DNA from: Clostridium rectalis
GTDB taxonomy: Bacteria; Bacillota; Clostridia; Clostridiales; Clostridiaceae
NCBI RefSeq assembly: GCF_900626095.1
Contig: NZ_UYZZ01000002.1
Span: 248,001-312,000 of the forward strand
Length of the DNA stretch: 64,000 nucleotides
Direction of reading: 5' to 3'
A program made the position numbers and the translations under genes. Position 1 is the stretch's first letter. The number at the start of each line of letters is the position of its first letter. Under the pieces are notes generated by a model that was not told the origin of the DNA, did no database searches, and worked only from the letters and a program-made list of their open reading frames with translations. Below, piece after piece: positions 54,644 to 63,688 of the stretch.

Positions 54644-56956
54644 ATGGTTAAAAGGAAAATGGGGAAAAAAAAGAAAAAAACCCGTTTTAGAGTCTTAAAA
54701 ATAGCATTCACTACTATACTTTTAATTTCCATATTTACATTAGTTGCTGGAATGGGTATAGGTCTTGCTATGATAAAAACAGCTCCCCCTTTAGACATAA
54801 ATAAAATACGTAGTCTTAACGAACCATCAGTAATATACAATGATAGTGAAAAATTTATGGATACAGTAGTATCTAATGAACATAGAACTATAGTTTATTC
54901 TAATGTTATACCTAATAATTTAAAAAATGCTATTGTAAGTATAGAAGACGAACGATTTATGAGTCACAAAGGAATAGATATAAAAAGATTATTCGGAGTT
55001 GTAATAAAAAATTTAAGCAATAAACTCACCGGAAAATCTGGTATACAAGGTGCATCAACAATAACTCAGCAGCTTATAAAAAAGACATTACTATCAGACG
55101 AAGTTAAAATTAAAAGAAAAGTTCAAGAAATGTATTTAGCTCTCCAACTAGAAAAACAATTAACTAAGGATCAAATTCTTGAAGCATATATGAATACAAT
55201 ACCACTTGGTGGAAGTGCCTATGGAGTAGAAGCTGGTGCTAAACAATACTTTAATAAAAGCGCTAAAGATTTAACTCTTATAGAAAGCGCTTTTTTAGCT
55301 GGTGTTATACAAAGTCCTTCAACCTTTTATTATGCCGCAATGTCCCAAAAAAATACAACTTCTTACATAAATAGGACAAAAACCGTACTTTCTAAAATGC
55401 AAGAAAATGAGTTTATATCTTCTTCTGATTATAGTAAAGCTATATCAGATATAAATAATAATAAATTAATTTTTAAAAAATCATCTAATAATACAGATAA
55501 ATTAAATTATGAATGGTTTTCCAGAGAAGTACTAAAACAGGTAAAAAATGATTTAGTATCTCAATATCATATAAGTCAAACAGAAGCTGAACGTATGATA
55601 ATGTATGGCGGATTGAAAATATATTCTACTATGGATAAAAATCTTCAAGATTCAACGCAGAACACTTTAAATAATATGGATAAAATATTAGGTATTAACT
55701 CCAATTCAGATAGTAACAAAATACTTCAGCCTCAAGCTTCTGCAACTATAATGGACTATCATACAGGAGATGTAAAGGCCTTAATAGGTGGAAGGGGAAC
55801 ACAGCCTCCTATGTCCTTTAATAGAGCCACTGAATTTTATAGAGCAGCAGGTTCTAGTATAAAACCTTTAACTGTGTATGGCCCAGCAATAGATACTAAA
55901 ATAGCTACAGCAGCCTCACCTTTTGATGATGCTCCTGTACCTGCTGAAATAGGTAATCTTTATCCAACAAATAATGGTCCTTATAATCCTAGAAATAGTC
56001 CTAACGTATTTGAAGGAACAATGCCTTTACGAGAAGGATTAATGAAATCTAAAAATGTAATTTCCGTTAGAATAGAACATGAATTAGGATTACAAACCGG
56101 TGCGGAATATGCTAAAAAATTTGGATTAAAATTAGATAAATCTACAGATGAAACAAGTATGTCTGCTCTAGCCTTAGGTCAGCTAAGTGGGAAACAAGGT
56201 GTTAGTGGTACTAACACTTTAGACATGGCTGCTGCTTACGGGGTTTTTGGTAATAATGGAATGAGGTCTGAGCCCAATTTTTATAAAAAAGTTGTTGACA
56301 GGTCTGGCAAAACTATTTTAGAGAAAAATTATTCATCAACAAAAGTTCTTTCCCCTCAAGCTGCTTATATAATGTATGATTTACTAAAAGGTCCTGTTAG
56401 TGGAAAATCCGGTTCCACTGGTTACGCCGCTAATTTTAGTCCTATGGTAAGAGGAAAAACTGGTACAACTAATATGTCCATAGATTTATGGTTTTGTGGT
56501 CTTACACCTTATTACTCAGCCGCTGTATGGATAGGTAAAGATGATCACTCAAGTTTTAATGAAAATTATACCTTTGGTAAATATATAGGAAGTAGCGACG
56601 CCGCATTAATATGGGGAACTATAATGAAAGAAGCTCATAAAAACTTAGAATATAAAGATATTAATAAACCCTCTGGAATAGTTGAATATCCTATATGTCT
56701 TGACTCTGGTGGAATGGCTACAGATTCATGTCCTAAGGATAGAATAATTACAGAATTATTTATTGAAGGCACAGCCCCTTCTTCAATTTGTAATTATCAT
56801 ACTTACTATTCAGCGCCAAGGAAAGAAAAAAAGCCAGAGAAATCTAAGCCTGATAATAAAAAAAATGATAAAAATAATAAAGATAAACTTAACCCTTTAC
56901 TACCACCAAAGGATAGTAACAATATAGATAATAACGATGATAAAATTGACCAATAA
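54644..56956 (+). CDS. Class A penicillin-binding protein (PBP1a/2c type)
   Basis: This 770-residue bifunctional enzyme has a Lys-rich cytoplasmic start, one membrane helix (about residues 20-42) and a GT51 glycosyltransferase domain (about 70-235) with EDERFMSHKGID and the GASTITQQLIKK segment. The transpeptidase domain has the active-site Ser in SSIKPLTV, the SKN motif in MKSKNVISVRIE, and KTGT near its end. The last 60 residues are Lys/Pro/Asn/Asp-rich, a common low-complexity tail. It polymerises and crosslinks peptidoglycan. A strong AGGAGG ribosome site precedes the ATG. Confidence 0.95.
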   Translation: MVKRKMGKKKKKTRFRVLKIAFTTILLISIFTLVAGMGIGLAMIKTAPPLDINKIRSLNEPSVIYNDSEKFMDTVVSNEHRTIVYSNVIPNNLKNAIVSIEDERFMSHKGIDIKRLFGVVIKNLSNKLTGKSGIQGASTITQQLIKKTLLSDEVKIKRKVQEMYLALQLEKQLTKDQILEAYMNTIPLGGSAYGVEAGAKQYFNKSAKDLTLIESAFLAGVIQSPSTFYYAAMSQKNTTSYINRTKTVLSKMQENEFISSSDYSKAISDINNNKLIFKKSSNNTDKLNYEWFSREVLKQVKNDLVSQYHISQTEAERMIMYGGLKIYSTMDKNLQDSTQNTLNNMDKILGINSNSDSNKILQPQASATIMDYHTGDVKALIGGRGTQPPMSFNRATEFYRAAGSSIKPLTVYGPAIDTKIATAASPFDDAPVPAEIGNLYPTNNGPYNPRNSPNVFEGTMPLREGLMKSKNVISVRIEHELGLQTGAEYAKKFGLKLDKSTDETSMSALALGQLSGKQGVSGTNTLDMAAAYGVFGNNGMRSEPNFYKKVVDRSGKTILEKNYSSTKVLSPQAAYIMYDLLKGPVSGKSGSTGYAANFSPMVRGKTGTTNMSIDLWFCGLTPYYSAAVWIGKDDHSSFNENYTFGKYIGSSDAALIWGTIMKEAHKNLEYKDINKPSGIVEYPICLDSGGMATDSCPKDRIITELFIEGTAPSSICNYHTYYSAPRKEKKPEKSKPDNKKNDKNNKDKLNPLLPPKDSNNIDNNDDKIDQ

Positions 56957-56982
56957 AAAATACCCTAAATAGGGTATTTTTT
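56955..56982. terminator. Bidirectional terminator between the PBP gene and spoVAE
   Basis: The 12-base arms AAAAAATACCCT and AGGGTATTTTTT enclose AAAT. Both convergent gene ends touch it: the PBP stop codon is at 56954-56956 and spoVAE ends at 56981. Confidence 0.9.
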
Positions 56983-57337
56983 ATTCTTTTGTTTTTGGAT
57001 TGAAAAGTATTGCCATAATATATCCAAATATTATAGCTCCTGCTATTCCTCCCGCTGCTCCCTTAATTCCACCAGTAAAAGCTCCAATCAGCCCTTTTTC
57101 ATTTACCTCTTTTATAGTTGCTTTAGCAAGGGAATTACCAAAACCAGGCAAAGGAACTGTAGCCCCTGCCTTTCCATACTCTATTATGACATCATAAATA
57201 TTAAGTGCTCCTAATATAACCCCTATAGTAACAAAACTTACTAATATTCTAGCAGGAGTTACTTTTGTTTTATCCATTATTATTTGAGCTATCACACAAA
57301 TCAATCCACCTACTACAAATGCTCTTAAATAATCCAT
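56981..57337 (-). CDS. spoVAE: Stage V sporulation protein AE
   Basis: This 118-residue membrane protein has four hydrophobic segments (about residues 5-18, 28-45, 60-80 and 90-112) and the family segments VPLPGFGNSLAKATIKE and FTGGIKGAAGGIAGA. SpoVAE (the AEB form) belongs to the inner-membrane channel that moves dipicolinic acid into the forming spore. It begins 3 bases after spoVAD. Confidence 0.94.
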   Translation of the reverse strand: MDYLRAFVVGGLICVIAQIIMDKTKVTPARILVSFVTIGVILGALNIYDVIIEYGKAGATVPLPGFGNSLAKATIKEVNEKGLIGAFTGGIKGAAGGIAGAIIFGYIMAILFNPKTKE

Positions 57338-57340
57338 TTT

Positions 57341-58363
57341 CTAATTGCCTCCAGTTCCATATTCTATTGATACTGCATGTGCTATTCCTGGAATAGTCTC
57401 TCCTTGCAAAGATGATGTAGTACTTAGTAATGCTCCTGTAGAAACCAACAGAACTCTTTTCAATGTACCCTTTAACATATTTTTATAAATATAACCACAT
57501 CCAACCACTGCTGAACAACCACAACCACTTCCTCCTGCATTAGTCCCTTGTTTATCATTAAAAAATATTTCTTCTCCACAGTCTATATAATTAGCTCTAA
57601 TATCATATCCATATTCCAATAGTAGTTTTTCCGTAATCTCTTTGCCTACCTTTCCTAAATCTCCTGTAGCTATAAGATCATAATCCTCTGGTTTCCTTCC
57701 TGTATCTTTAAAATGGCTATATAATGTAGATACGGCTGCTGGAGCCATAGCAGCGCCCATATTATTGGCATCAGTTATTCCATAATCCTTTACTTTCCCT
57801 ATAGTAACATATGTGGTGTAAGGATAATTCCCTTCTTTTCCTAAAACCATGGCACCTGATCCAGTTACTGTCCACTGAGAACTTAATGTTCTTTGACTAC
57901 CAAACTCTAATGGAAACCTAAATTGTCTTTCTGCCGCTGAAAAGTGAGATGAAGTTGCTGCCACTACATAATCAGCAAAATTTCCATCCATTGTTATGGA
58001 AGCCATACATAAAGATTCAGCCATAGTAGAACATGCCCCATATAAACCTATAAATGGTATATTCATATCTCTAGCAGCAAAACTAGATGAAGTTAATTGA
58101 TTTAGTAAATCTCCTGCAAACAAAAAATCTATATCTTCTTCCTTTAAATTTGCTTTTTTTATACTTTCAGTTACAGCAGTATATAAAATATTACTCTCAG
58201 CTTTTTCAAAACTATCTTTTCCATTTAAATCATCATTTAAAATTAAATCAAAATATCCTTTTAAAGGTCCCTCCCCTTCCTTAGGGCCTACTACACTAAA
58301 TGTAGATATTATTTTAGGTTTATTTTCTATCCTTAAAGTTTGTTTCCCTATTTTTTTACTCAC
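57341..58363 (-). CDS. spoVAD: Stage V sporulation protein AD
   Basis: This 340-residue protein has a thiolase/ketoacyl-synthase-like fold, as known for SpoVAD: segments such as GLYGACSTMAESLCMA, YVVAATSSHFSAAERQFRFP and GGSGCGCSAVVGCGYI. SpoVAD binds dipicolinic acid at the spore inner membrane. It starts with GTG at 58363 after AAGGTGAAC and lies 37 bases after spoVAC. Confidence 0.95.
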   Translation of the reverse strand: MSKKIGKQTLRIENKPKIISTFSVVGPKEGEGPLKGYFDLILNDDLNGKDSFEKAESNILYTAVTESIKKANLKEEDIDFLFAGDLLNQLTSSSFAARDMNIPFIGLYGACSTMAESLCMASITMDGNFADYVVAATSSHFSAAERQFRFPLEFGSQRTLSSQWTVTGSGAMVLGKEGNYPYTTYVTIGKVKDYGITDANNMGAAMAPAAVSTLYSHFKDTGRKPEDYDLIATGDLGKVGKEITEKLLLEYGYDIRANYIDCGEEIFFNDKQGTNAGGSGCGCSAVVGCGYIYKNMLKGTLKRVLLVSTGALLSTTSSLQGETIPGIAHAVSIEYGTGGN

Positions 58364-58400
58364 ATGTTCACCTTCTTAGAAATAATAATTTCAATAAAAT

Positions 58401-58856
58401 TTAAAATAAACTAATTAGATAATGTATTATGCCCACAATTACTGAAGTACTAATACCATATACTAGTACAGGACCTGCTATAGTGAACATTTTAGCTCCT
58501 ACTCCAAATACATATCCTTCTTTTTTAAATTCCATGGCTGGAGATACTATTGAATTTGCAAAACCTGTTATGGGGACTACAGTACCTGCTCCCGCAAAAT
58601 TAGCAATCCTATCATATATTCCAACACCTGTAAGTAATGCACCTATAAATACCATAACTACTGCTACATATGTTCCTACTTCTTCTTTAGGCACTCCTTT
58701 ACTTAAAAAATAATTATTAAAAAATTGACCTATATCACATATAATTCCTCCAACTATAAAAGCATAAAAACAATCCTTTAAAATATTACTTTTAGGCTCT
58801 GTTTCTGTAGTTAACTTTTGGAATTCTTTCTTTATATCTTTTTCAGTTTTCTTCAT
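58401..58856 (-). CDS. spoVAC: Stage V sporulation protein AC
   Basis: This 151-residue membrane protein has a short charged N-terminus, then about four helices (30-50, 62-83, 100-122 and 127-150). The family segment VVPITGFANSIVSPAMEFKKEGYVFG is intact. SpoVAC is a mechanosensitive channel part of the spore DPA-release and uptake system. It is the first gene of the three-gene spoVA operon found in Clostridium, shorter than the Bacillus operon. Confidence 0.95.
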   Translation of the reverse strand: MKKTEKDIKKEFQKLTTETEPKSNILKDCFYAFIVGGIICDIGQFFNNYFLSKGVPKEEVGTYVAVVMVFIGALLTGVGIYDRIANFAGAGTVVPITGFANSIVSPAMEFKKEGYVFGVGAKMFTIAGPVLVYGISTSVIVGIIHYLISLF

Positions 58857-58915
58857 AAAATCACCTCTTTTTAAAAACTTAGTATTATTTTATGCTTAAA
58901 ATAGAATTTTAAACA

Positions 58916-58950
58916 AAAAAATAGGATAATATATTTATTATCCTATTTTT
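58916..58950 (-). terminator. Terminator between sigF and spoVAC
   Basis: The arms AAAAATAGGATAATA and TATTATCCTATTTTT pair perfectly around a short loop. It lies just past the sigF stop codon (58953), so the spoIIA operon ends here and spoVAC has its own start. Confidence 0.88.
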
Positions 58951-58952
58951 AT

Positions 58953-59705
58953 CTATTTTAATTTTTCTTTCATAATTTTTAACACTCTTTTTTCTATTCT
59001 AGATACCTGAACTTGACTTATACCTAACATTTTAGCCACTTCAACCTGAGTTTTATCCTTAAAATACCTTAACATTATTATTTGCCTTGATTTTACATCC
59101 AATTTATTTAAAGCTTCTTTTAAAGCTAATTTATTAATTATATCACTATCTTGTTCCTTCTCATTACTTATTTTATCTATTAACATTATTGGTGCTCCAT
59201 CATCTTGATGTATTGTGTCATATAAATATTGCATATTATTAGATGATTCTGTAGCAAAAACTATATCCTCTATTTCCACCCCGGAATACTTAGATAATTC
59301 TTCTATAGTAGGTGCCCTATTTAATATTTTGGCTAAAGCCTCTTTATCATAGTGCAATTTTCTTGCGGTATTTTTAATACTCCTACTAACTTTTATTATA
59401 CCATCATCCCTAATAAACCTTTTAATTTCTCCCATTATCATAGGTACTGCATATGTAGAAAACTTTACTTCATAGTCTGTATTAAAATTATTTACCGCCT
59501 TAATCAGACCCATACATCCAATCTGATATATATCCTCAAATTCATACCCTCTATTTAAAAATTTTTTACTTATTGCAGACACTAAAGGTAAATTTAATTC
59601 AACTACTTTGTCAAGAGCATCTTTATCTCCACCTCTTGCTTTTTCAATAAGTTTTATATTATCCTCATAATCATATATACCCTTTTTTACCGCTTCTCCA
59701 CTCAT
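58953..59705 (-). CDS. sigF: RNA polymerase sporulation sigma factor F
   Basis: This 250-residue sigma-70 family protein has region 2 (about residues 45-110: LVSAISKKFLNRGYEFEDIYQIGCMGLIKAVNNFN and YAVPMIMGEIKRFIRDDG) and region 4 with its HTH near the end (KTQVEVAKMLGISQVQVSRIEKRVL). It directs forespore gene expression and is held by SpoIIAB. A GTG three codons earlier directly abuts the spoIIAB stop; the ATG with TTAGGTG before it is chosen, but either is possible. Confidence 0.96.
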   Translation of the reverse strand: MSGEAVKKGIYDYEDNIKLIEKARGGDKDALDKVVELNLPLVSAISKKFLNRGYEFEDIYQIGCMGLIKAVNNFNTDYEVKFSTYAVPMIMGEIKRFIRDDGIIKVSRSIKNTARKLHYDKEALAKILNRAPTIEELSKYSGVEIEDIVFATESSNNMQYLYDTIHQDDGAPIMLIDKISNEKEQDSDIINKLALKEALNKLDVKSRQIIMLRYFKDKTQVEVAKMLGISQVQVSRIEKRVLKIMKEKLK

Positions 59706-59714
59706 ATTATTCAC

Positions 59715-60143
59715 CTAACTTAAAGATTTAAAAACTTTTTTCATTATAATTTTTGTACCCTTCCCATTTTGTGATTCTACTTTTAAATTATCCATAAAAG
59801 ACTCCATAACAGTAAATCCCATTCCAGATCTCTCAAGATCTGGTCTTGATGTATATAATGGCTGCATTGCAAGTGATATATTATCTATGCCTCGTCCATC
59901 ATCAGAAATTATAACTGTAAGTTCTCTACCCTGTATAAAAGCTTCTATTTTTACCATTCCTCCACCATTCTCATATCCGTGTATTATAGCATTGGTGACT
60001 GCTTCAGATACTGCTGTTTTTACATCTGTTAACTCGTCTATAGTAGGATCAAGTTGAGATGCAAAAGATGCTACAGCTACTCTAGCAAAACTTTCATTCT
60101 GAGATCTGCTTAGAAATTCTATTTTTATCATGTTATCGTACAT
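59715..60143 (-). CDS. spoIIAB: Anti-sigma F factor and protein kinase SpoIIAB
   Basis: This 142-residue GHKL-fold kinase has the N box [14 protein letters not shown]1 DDGRGIDN and G2 [10 protein letters not shown]. It binds and inhibits sigma-F and phosphorylates the anti-anti-sigma factor SpoIIAA. It lies between spoIIAA (15 bases upstream) and sigF, the canonical order. A GGGGGG ribosome site precedes the ATG. Confidence 0.97.
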   Translation of the reverse strand: MYDNMIKIEFLSRSQNESFARVAVASFASQLDPTIDELTDVKTAVSEAVTNAIIHGYENGGGMVKIEAFIQGRELTVIISDDGRGIDNISLAMQPLYTSRPDLERSGMGFTVMESFMDNLKVESQNGKGTKIIMKKVFKSLS

Positions 60144-60158
60144 TATAATTTCCCCCCA

Positions 60159-60494
60159 TTAAATATTCTCTAAAGCTTCCTCATTATTGTCATATAAATT
60201 TATTATCTTAAACATACCAGATAATTCAAAAACCCTTCTTACATTATCACTTACATTAGTTATGCATACAGTACCATTATTATAAGATAATTTTTTATAT
60301 CTCCCTATGACTACACCTATACCTGAACTATCCATAAATGATACAGAAGAAAAATCCATTATAAGTTTCTTTATATCATCTCTATTGATTCTATCATCTA
60401 TCTTATTTCTTACTTCTTCTGCACTATGATGGTCTAATTCTCCTGCCATGTAAACCAATAGTTTGTCTCCATTATTTTCAAAATTAAGATACAT
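60159..60494 (-). CDS. spoIIAA: Anti-sigma F factor antagonist SpoIIAA
   Basis: This 111-residue STAS-domain protein has the phosphorylatable Ser in the DSSGIGVVIGRYK segment (after FSSVSFM). When unphosphorylated it releases sigma-F from SpoIIAB, linking forespore formation to gene expression. It is the first gene of the spoIIA operon, with GGGGGG before the ATG and a sigma-H promoter at 60556-60582. Confidence 0.97.
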   Translation of the reverse strand: MYLNFENNGDKLLVYMAGELDHHSAEEVRNKIDDRINRDDIKKLIMDFSSVSFMDSSGIGVVIGRYKKLSYNNGTVCITNVSDNVRRVFELSGMFKIINLYDNNEEALENI

Positions 60495-60555
60495 ATATTT
60501 CCCCCCGTTTTAAATAATTATTTTGTCCATTTTTAGAATATAGTACATTAATTAT

Positions 60556-60582
60556 ATTCTACATATGACAATTTTTTCCTTC
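60556..60582 (-). promoter_or_regulatory. Sigma-H promoter of the spoIIA operon
   Basis: On the minus strand GAAGGAAAA (60574-60582) fits the -35 consensus RnAGGAwWW, and after an 11-base spacer GTAGAAT (60556-60562) fits the -10 consensus RnnGAAT. It lies about 62 bases before the spoIIAA start. Sigma-H control of spoIIA is established in Bacillus. Confidence 0.85.
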
Positions 60583-60702
60583 TTTTTTTATTACAAACTT
60601 ATCCCTTATTTTGTCCACTATTTTTATTTTTATACATTATTTTCATATAATTTATATTTATTAATATTGGTTCCTTATATTCCTTAAGGAATTATTAAAT
60701 TT

Positions 60703-60738
60703 TAAGTGGTGGCTAATAAAACTATTAACCACCACTTA
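60703..60738 (-). terminator. Terminator after the DNA methyltransferase gene
   Basis: The arms TAAGTGGTGGCTAA and TTAACCACCACTTA pair with a single G-T position, followed on the minus strand by AAAATTTAAT. It lies about 180 bases past the stop at 60917. The modest T-tract lowers confidence. Confidence 0.65.
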
Positions 60739-60916
60739 AATTCACATATTTTTATCCTGAACTATCATATCATCTTTTATTTCTATTATTCTATTACATT
60801 GTTTAGCAAATTAAAAACTTCAGTATCTTTTTAAAATTTTTGTGCATCTTCAATTTCAATAAAAACTTTTTTTATTGAAATATAAATTAAAATATATAGA
60901 GTTTTAAATTATAATT

Positions 60917-62674
60917 TTATAAGCAATTTTCTTTTACTATATCTATTTCTTTTTCCTCCAGCTGATAATATGTGTATATACTATCATCTTCAAAACTTTT
61001 GATTTTAGATACATCAGGTAATTTTATCTTCATAAGATTATTAGGATAGTACTCATATATATTTTCTCCTAGCTTTTTTCCAAAAGATTGAAAGTAAAAT
61101 TGATATAAATCGCTATTTAAAATATCTAATAAATCACTATAAGTAAACTCATTATTTTTTTTTAAAATTATACAATACACATCTGCACTAAAATAGCTAC
61201 CTTTATTTAGTGCAAATCTATTTTTACTACTCTTATATGGGAAAACTATTTTTTCTTCTTCAAATATTCTATAATCTCTTCCCCATTGTAGTTCATACCA
61301 TTTTCTCATGTTTTTTACACATTCTCTTCTTTTAAGTAACTTATTTTTAAAAGGCTTAATATGATTTTTTATATTAGGATACGACTCTATATCAGATATA
61401 AGATCAGAGTATATTATATATGATAAATTATCTTTTATGTGATTTTTTTCTATACAACTATTTTTAATCCAAGGTCTTATTACATCCTTTTCTAAATTCT
61501 CATTTATTATATCCTCTTTTGTTACAATAAAAGCTTTATCACAGCCTGTTATTACTCCTTGATAACTATTGCATATATCTTTTAAACTAAATACAGATTT
61601 ACTATTTATCTTTTCAATTATTTTAAATTCTTCTTTAGTTTTTAAAACCCATCCATCATTATTCAAATAACTTTTACTTATATAAAACTTTTTTAAACAA
61701 TTTCCATTATTTAAAAATAATGAATTGTAAAATTCTTTTTTATTATGATTAAAAGGTTTTATAATTTCTATTTGCCTGTTTTCTTTGATTTTATCTTTTC
61801 CCAAAAATATTATTACTGGATCGATACCTATATTTTTGAAAGGACGTAATCCATAAAAATCTACTAATTTATACATGAAAAAATTCTCTTTTATAAACTT
61901 TCTAAGTTTTTCTCCACTTTGTGATTCAATAAAATACCTTGATGTAATAAAAGCCACTTTCCCATTACTTTTTAAGAATTTTAATGCCGCTTTAAAAAAG
62001 CAATAACTCATATCCCCTTTATTATTGTACACTTCTTCATATTTGCATTTTAATTTTCTGAAATATTCTTTACCAATTAATTTATGTCCCACATAAGGAG
62101 GATTGCCAATAATAAAATGAAATTTCTCATTAATATTATCAATTAAAAAATCTGCTATTTTAAAATTATTTATTTCAATAAATTTTGACTTTACGAATAA
62201 ATCTATAATTAGTATCTTTATTGCTAATTCATCTATATCTATACCATATAAATTATTTTTAATAATATGTTCTGATATATTACTTTTATTCAATTTAACA
62301 TCATTATATTTATTTATTTCATCTAAGTTTTCCATATATAATTCATATAAATACATGAAACATGGAATTAAAATATTACCACAACCACAGGAGGGATCAA
62401 TTACTTTAATAAAAGCATTATTAATTAAATCCTCCTTTTTAATTATTTCTCTTATCATATAAACTGATATTTCATTGGGAGTATATACCACTCCTAAATT
62501 TTTATTACCTTTTAATATATTAATATATATTTCTCCAAAAGTAGAATTAAGCCCTACACCAAGGAATTTTTTATATTTGTTAATAGCTGTTATCTTGTAC
62601 ATACTTTCTATGGGTTGTAAAATAATGCTGTATAATTCCTTAATTTTTTCTATAAAAAAATTATTATCTATCAT
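60917..62674 (-). CDS. Solitary DNA adenine-N6 methyltransferase, type IIG/Eco57I-like
   Basis: This 585-residue enzyme has SAM motif I (VIDPSCGCGNILIP) and the adenine-N6 catalytic motif NPPY in FIIGNPPYVGHKL near residue 190, with the GVVYTPNEISVYMI helix before it. The C-terminal half (about 400-560, INSKSVFSLKDICNSYQGVITGCD, FPYKSSKNRFALN) looks like a TaqI-like target-recognition domain. No nuclease motif (PD...ExK) is seen at the N-terminus and no partner restriction gene is next to it, so it is probably a solitary methyltransferase, comparable in size and type to C. difficile CamA. The ATG at 62674 is chosen for TGGAGA upstream. Confidence 0.87.
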   Translation of the reverse strand: MIDNNFFIEKIKELYSIILQPIESMYKITAINKYKKFLGVGLNSTFGEIYINILKGNKNLGVVYTPNEISVYMIREIIKKEDLINNAFIKVIDPSCGCGNILIPCFMYLYELYMENLDEINKYNDVKLNKSNISEHIIKNNLYGIDIDELAIKILIIDLFVKSKFIEINNFKIADFLIDNINEKFHFIIGNPPYVGHKLIGKEYFRKLKCKYEEVYNNKGDMSYCFFKAALKFLKSNGKVAFITSRYFIESQSGEKLRKFIKENFFMYKLVDFYGLRPFKNIGIDPVIIFLGKDKIKENRQIEIIKPFNHNKKEFYNSLFLNNGNCLKKFYISKSYLNNDGWVLKTKEEFKIIEKINSKSVFSLKDICNSYQGVITGCDKAFIVTKEDIINENLEKDVIRPWIKNSCIEKNHIKDNLSYIIYSDLISDIESYPNIKNHIKPFKNKLLKRRECVKNMRKWYELQWGRDYRIFEEEKIVFPYKSSKNRFALNKGSYFSADVYCIILKKNNEFTYSDLLDILNSDLYQFYFQSFGKKLGENIYEYYPNNLMKIKLPDVSKIKSFEDDSIYTYYQLEEKEIDIVKENCL

Positions 62675-62689
62675 ATAAAATCTCCACAA

Positions 62690-62719
62690 GTATATTAATT
62701 TATTATTACACACAAAATA
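62690..62719 (+). promoter_or_regulatory. Candidate sigma-G (or sigma-F) promoter of the pdaA-like gene
   Basis: GTATA (62690-62694) is followed after 18 bases by CAAAATA (62713-62719), close to the sigma-G consensus GHATR-n18-CATnmTA. It lies 31 bases before the start of the deacetylase gene. Sigma-G control of pdaA is established in Bacillus. Confidence 0.5.
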
Positions 62720-62750
62720 AAGTATATCATATAAAGGTAGGTGATAAAAT

Positions 62751-63644
62751 ATGAAGAAAAAAACTTTAGCACTTTCTCTCTGTTTAACACTGTGTTTAAC
62801 TACAATAGGATGTAAATCAACTAACAGTAAAACAACTAATTATTTAAATAAAAATATATCCTCCAATAATATAAAAAACAAAATAACAGATTCTTCAAAA
62901 GAACGTTCTATTGAAAATAGTACTGATGTTAAAGAAACTGTATCTAAATCTAATAATAAAAATTATGAAACAAAGGAAAGAGATTGGTTTTTCGCACCTG
63001 AAGTTCCAACAGACATACAAGGTTTAATTAAAAACCATAGTGCCTATTATTTGGGAGATACTTCAAAAAAAGTTATATATTTAACCTTTGATGAAGGATA
63101 TGAAAATGGTTATACTCCAAAAATATTAGATATATTAAAAGATAATAAAGTTAAAGCAGCGTTCTTTGTTGTAGTTCCGTATATTAATAGTAACAAAGAC
63201 CTAATTAAAAGAATGTCAGAAGAAGGGCATTTAGTTTGTAATCACTCTAACCATCATCCTTCCATGGCAAAAACTGCTTTAAAAGGGAAAGATGCCTTCA
63301 ATAAAGAGTTACTAGATACAGAAAAAGCCTATGAAGATGCAACCGGTAAGAAAATGCCTAAATTTTTTAGACCCCCAATGGGTAAATATAGTGAATTATC
63401 CTTAGAATATACTAAACAATTAGGATATAAAACAATATTTTGGAGTTTTGCCTATCATGATTGGGACATAAATAAACAACCAAGTCATGATTTCGCTAAG
63501 AAAAAAATTATTAATAAAGCCCATAATGGAGGTATATTTTTACTACATGCTGTTTCAAAAACTAATACAGAAATATTAGATTCTGTTATTAAAGAATTAA
63601 AGGCTGAAGGGTATAGGTTTGGAACACTAGATGAATTAAAATAA
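62751..63644 (+). CDS. PdaA-type polysaccharide deacetylase (spore cortex), lipoprotein
   Basis: This 297-residue protein starts with a lipoprotein signal (about residues 1-21, lipobox TIGC with Cys21). A polar Asn/Lys/Ser linker is followed by an NodB deacetylase domain (about 105-297). That domain has TFDEGYENGYTPKIL, the metal-binding CNHSNHHPSM and FRPPMGKYSE, and HDWD. The TFDEGYE variant is characteristic of PdaA, which makes muramic-delta-lactam in the spore cortex. A sigma-G-like promoter lies just upstream. It is divergent from the methyltransferase gene, which may share the regulatory gap. Confidence 0.9.
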   Translation: MKKKTLALSLCLTLCLTTIGCKSTNSKTTNYLNKNISSNNIKNKITDSSKERSIENSTDVKETVSKSNNKNYETKERDWFFAPEVPTDIQGLIKNHSAYYLGDTSKKVIYLTFDEGYENGYTPKILDILKDNKVKAAFFVVVPYINSNKDLIKRMSEEGHLVCNHSNHHPSMAKTALKGKDAFNKELLDTEKAYEDATGKKMPKFFRPPMGKYSELSLEYTKQLGYKTIFWSFAYHDWDINKQPSHDFAKKKIINKAHNGGIFLLHAVSKTNTEILDSVIKELKAEGYRFGTLDELK

Positions 63645-63688
63645 AAAATAAGATTATCCAGATTAATTTCCGGATAATCTTATTTTTT
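63643..63688. terminator. Bidirectional terminator between the pdaA-like gene and the nitroreductase gene
   Basis: The perfect 17-base arms AAAAAATAAGATTATCC and GGATAATCTTATTTTTT overlap both gene ends. It is the strongest hairpin in this part of the window. Confidence 0.92.

Larger units (their letters stand above)
60495..60916. other. Intergenic region between spoIIAA and the methyltransferase gene
   Basis: No gene is seen in these 422 bases. They hold the sigma-H promoter (60556-60582), the hairpin at 60703-60738 and a second inverted repeat (TTTCAATAAAAA/TTTTTATTGAAA, about 60854-60880) just past the methyltransferase stop. Confidence 0.7.
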
